From Chloroflexi bacterium RBG_19FT_COMBO_55_16 (GTDB lineage Bacteria; Chloroflexota; Anaerolineae; Anaerolineales; UBA4823): a DNA stretch of 6,270 nt. Position numbers and translations under genes: made by a program. Every line of letters starts with the position of its first letter. Positions within the stretch are counted from its first letter, which is position 1. The stretch is from NCBI GenBank assembly GCA_001795335.1, contig MGOK01000112.1, forward strand, positions 1-6,270, in the 5' to 3' direction. This document shows positions 5,440 to 6,270 of the stretch, one piece after another. The notes below the pieces were generated by a model. It was not told the origin of the DNA and did not search any database. It saw only the letters and a program-made list of their open reading frames with translations.

Positions 5440-6270
5440 TTACTCGTTGAAGGAAAAAGTCGATTCGGCGTAATAGCGGATACTGTTAGCAGCCATGCGC
5501 TCCATTAGCCAGGCTTGTAACCACTCTCGCTTTTTTTCAAGTGTCCAATCCACATTTAGAACCTCGAGGGGGATGTTTATATTCAAAGCCCTGGCTGGGA
5601 TGATATGGCGCGTGATGCCACTGGGGATTTTATAACCATTCCGGATGGCGTGGAGAATATCTTCAGGACGATATCTAGGAAAAATTACTAGGGCGGTAAT
5701 TCCGGGATAATAAGGAGCCTGAATTTCCCAAATATCGTTCGAGGCGCGAAAAATGTCCGCCCGACCCTTGTAGGCGTTAACGAGATCGTTCAAGATATGC
5801 AGATCGCCTGGTTGGTTCTGTGTTGGGAAGGCTACCATGCGAACCCCACTTTCGCAAACGATATAGGCGATGGCCTCTTTGTCACCTAAAGCTTTCCGGG
5901 CTTCTAATAATGTACAGGGTCGCAGGTTTGCTCTGCTTACCTGCGAAAGCGCTCCTTCAAAATCCTCCAAGGGCATTCCAGCGACGACATGGTACCAAGT
6001 ATCTAAGACGACTCCTGGATCGTCATAGCGGACAATCTGGGCAACAATATGGGGGATGCCCATCTGGGCGAAGGCTATGACCCGATTGGCGCCATCTAGG
6101 ACAACAAACCGGTCACTTTCTGGGATAGCGGCGACAACAGGTGGATTTTTCAGACAGCCATCTTGAAGAATGCGCTGGGCCAGACGCTCAATCCGGCGTG
6201 GGTCGCAGTCTTCATGAGGCAGCAGCGCCTCTGTCGCCAGCATTTGTAGATCTGGTAAAGCGGTACTATC
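5440..6270 (-). CDS. ParB/Srx-fold protein, probable free L-serine kinase (SerK/SbnI family), 5' end cut by window
   Basis: A 277-codon stretch is visible. The first ATG (6241-6243) sits inside what looks like the first beta strand (LQMLATEALLPHE), and the frame stays open to the window edge, so the true start probably lies outside. Numbering from that ATG: PHE with Glu11, NPPVV (33-37), DGANR (50-54), TWYH (82-85), and a C-terminal block IPSGITRHIIPARALNI (206-222). From memory, SbnI of Staphylococcus aureus has the same order: LHE with catalytic Glu20, DGVHR, STWQH, and VPAGVTRFNISGRCLNL. SbnI and archaeal SerK phosphorylate free L-serine to O-phospho-L-serine. The C-terminal block and the roughly 270-residue length argue against a partitioning ParB, and no helix-turn-helix domain is evident. 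One difference is Asn53 where SbnI has His. The likely role is cytoplasmic O-phosphoserine supply, perhaps for cysteine or another metabolite. Activity is inferred, and a heme-responsive regulatory role like that reported for SbnI is an alternative. Confidence 0.82.
   Translation of the reverse strand, partial: DSTALPDLQMLATEALLPHEDCDPRRIERLAQRILQDGCLKNPPVVAAIPESDRFVVLDGANRVIAFAQMGIPHIVAQIVRYDDPGVVLDTWYHVVAGMPLEDFEGALSQVSRANLRPCTLLEARKALGDKEAIAYIVCESGVRMVAFPTQNQPGDLHILNDLVNAYKGRADIFRASNDIWEIQAPYYPGITALVIFPRYRPEDILHAIRNGYKIPSGITRHIIPARALNINIPLEVLNVDWTLEKKREWLQAWLMERMAANSIRYYAESTFSFNE

Noticed and set aside
5530..5536. dnaX-like slippery heptamer A_AAA_AAG in the phase of the serine-kinase-like gene (minus strand)
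   Set aside because: The codons Lys237-Lys238 fit the phase, but I saw no stimulating hairpin or upstream Shine-Dalgarno site. A -1 shift would replace the end with only about 14 residues before a stop. Probably chance.
5440..6270. Chromosome-partitioning ParB
   Set aside because: No ParA or parS-like context, no helix-turn-helix domain, and a C-terminal block matching SbnI/SerK.

Overview
The window looks like a chromosomal segment of a bacterium of the Chloroflexota, most likely Anaerolineae. The best clue is the lipoprotein at 4794-5375: a lipobox cysteine, then VEVTR-type hexapeptide repeats, then a Pro/Thr-rich linker. This architecture is very common in that group. Moderate GC content and the lack of U-tracts after the hairpins fit but prove nothing. 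The assignment is an inference from protein style, not from a marker gene.

Layout. (1) Bases 1-33 hold the edge of a degenerate 7-bp tandem repeat and a strong Shine-Dalgarno site. (2) Bases 34-3970 carry two co-directional genes for the halves of a heterodimeric type IV ABC exporter, 37 bp apart and each with its own strong ribosome binding site. The first half has Asp in place of the catalytic Glu and Gln in place of the switch His. The second half keeps Glu and His but has an LSQGQ signature. The two proteins therefore predict one degenerate and one consensus ATP site, as in TM287/288, BmrCD and LmrCD. (3) A hairpin at 4024-4048 separates the pair from a convergent minus-strand gene (4083-4646) for a protein with two TFIIB-type zinc ribbons and a helical tail. 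(4) Bases 4647-4793 hold two well-formed sigma70-type promoters, back to back with overlapping -35 regions, one for the zinc-ribbon gene and one for the lipoprotein gene. (5) A 14-bp perfect hairpin at 5382-5414 lies between the lipoprotein gene and the convergent last gene. (6) The minus-strand gene at 5440-6270 is cut by the window's right edge. It encodes a ParB/sulfiredoxin-fold protein whose motifs match the free L-serine kinase family (archaeal SerK, staphylococcal SbnI) rather than chromosome-partitioning ParB.

The two ABC genes clearly work together. The other three genes are separate transcription units with no evident shared pathway. I found no mobile element, CRISPR array, RNA gene or clearly new multi-gene system. 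The points most worth follow-up are the serine-kinase-like ParB-fold protein, the shared -35 divergent promoter, the heptamer repeat at the left edge and the cysteine-bearing external loop of the second ABC subunit.
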